This document shows positions 63,310 through 64,000 of a stretch of 64,000 nt of DNA, one piece after another. The position numbers and the translations under genes were made by a program. The stretch spans positions 1-64,000 of the forward strand of contig JADJMO010000028.1 in assembly GCA_016709545.1 (NCBI GenBank), written 5' to 3'. The notes below the pieces were generated by a model. The model was not told the DNA's origin. It worked only from the letters and a program-made list of their open reading frames with translations, and ran no database searches. The DNA comes from Myxococcales bacterium (GTDB taxonomy: Bacteria; Myxococcota_A; Polyangia; Polyangiales; JADJMO01). Position 1 is the first letter of the stretch, and every line of letters starts with the position of its first letter.

Positions 63310-64000
63310 GGCGTCCCCTTCGACGCGAGGTTGTTCGCGGACCGGTACTGCGGCGAGCGCAGCAGCGAGCGCACGAGTGGCTTGATCTTGTAGCCCCCGT
63401 CGACGAACGCGGCGCGCAGGCTGGTGACGAGGGTGGCGTCGTCCGGATCGAGGGCGCGCCCGAGGAAGCCCGCCGCCACGCGCTCGACGACGCACGTCCC
63501 GAGCTCTGGCGAGGCCGCGAGCTCGGCGCCGGCGAGCACCGGGCCCCCCGCCGCGTGCGCGGGCGATGCATAGGCGCCGCGCAGCATGCCCTCCGTCTTC
63601 GAGGAGAACGCGGGGTCGTAGTAGTCACGGCAGAAGCCAGGCGCCTTGCCCGACGCGTCGAGCTTGCACCGTGGGTCGAGCGTGGGCATCGGCCCCTCGG
63701 GCAACCAGCGCCAGTCGGTCTCGACGACGCGCGAGAAGTACGCGGCGAGCGGCTCGAGCGTGGCGTGACAGGTGGCGCAGCCCGGGCGCTTCATGAGGTT
63801 GGGCTCGGTGGACGGCATCAGCATCACGTCGCCGGCGACGAAGCCCTTGCACAGGAAGCTCGCGTAGAGCGCGGCCCCCCGCGCGCGCCGCGACGCGTAC
63901 TTGGTGAGGAACGCCGGCATCGTGAGGATGCCCGCCGCGTGCGGCCCGCGGTCGGCGACCGTCTCCCAGGTGCCCACGTCGTGGGGCAGGAGACCGACCG
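63306..64000 (-). CDS. C-haem protein of the DUF1588/DUF1592 type, 5' end beyond the window
   Basis: 231 residues to the right edge, no start in the window. A haem site CATCH lies in LMKRPGCATCHATLEPLAAYF, and preceding residues (GPHAAGILTMPAFLTKYA, RARGAALYASFLCKGF) are typical of DUF1588 proteins. After it come FSSKTEGMLRGAYASPA and a C-terminal helical block (GFLGRALDPDDATLVTSL; IKPLVRSLLRSPQYRS), the usual DUF1585-like ending. Begins the operon that runs leftwards to 60192. Confidence 0.75.
   Translation of the reverse strand, partial: VGLLPHDVGTWETVADRGPHAAGILTMPAFLTKYASRRARGAALYASFLCKGFVAGDVMLMPSTEPNLMKRPGCATCHATLEPLAAYFSRVVETDWRWLPEGPMPTLDPRCKLDASGKAPGFCRDYYDPAFSSKTEGMLRGAYASPAHAAGGPVLAGAELAASPELGTCVVERVAAGFLGRALDPDDATLVTSLRAAFVDGGYKIKPLVRSLLRSPQYRSANNLASKGTP

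Overview
The window is 64 kb of very GC-rich DNA from a myxobacterium-like organism (Myxococcota, closest in style to Polyangia/Sorangiineae). The grounds are the extreme GC bias at third codon positions, many cysteine-rich lipoproteins with Asp-Thr-Gly or Pro/Gly linkers, TM2 and zinc-ribbon membrane proteins, and a DUF2378 protein of the kind known almost only from Myxococcales. No rRNA, tRNA, CRISPR array, insertion sequence or prophage was recognised, so it reads as ordinary chromosome. Several universal genes (nuoM, nuoN, ureC, queG) are broken by one-base frameshifts while staying conserved on both sides. That points to an error-prone, probably metagenomic, assembly rather than to gene decay.

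Layout. 0-5 kb: a frame-disrupted alpha/beta-hydrolase lipoprotein, then small zinc-ribbon/TM2 membrane proteins. 5-10 kb: queG, an arginase-family enzyme, comM and recA. 10-12 kb: a DUF2752 protein and a long Pro/Gly-rich zinc-ribbon protein. 12-21 kb: a partial complex I operon, nuoE-F-J-K-L-M-N, without A-D or G-I; NuoL carries a His/Asp-rich loop and an unusual C-terminal beta domain. 21-28 kb: a frame-shifted lipoprotein converging on a three-gene operon read leftwards (5'-nucleotidase lipoprotein, lipoprotein with an OB-fold-like segment, outer-membrane beta-barrel), which I propose as a surface nucleotide or DNA scavenging module.

28-44 kb: a Band 7 protein, tsaC, an SRPBCC protein, an enoyl-ACP-reductase-type SDR with a BtuF-like binding protein, sthA with a GNAT gene, lipoproteins, a cyclic-nucleotide-binding protein, a YfgM-BamB pair, an LpxL-type acyltransferase, a striking Cys-x3-Cys-x3-Cys repeat protein, and an AI-2E-type permease with a HIT protein. 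44-50 kb: rpsA with a clear intrinsic terminator, a DUF2378 gene, a c-type haem lipoprotein and pckG. 50-58 kb: a MerR - VIT/vWA operon interleaved with the urease locus (ureD leftwards; ureAB-ureC-ureF-ureG rightwards; no ureE). 58-64 kb: a stress-type protein, a zinc alcohol dehydrogenase behind a sigma-54-like promoter, and a four-gene leftward operon of c-type haem proteins around a DUF1501 protein that runs off the right edge.

Many neighbouring genes share 4-base ATGA or GTGA stop/start overlaps, the main evidence used here for operons and for start codons. Convergent pairs are often separated by perfect hairpins without long T tracts, probably bidirectional terminators.
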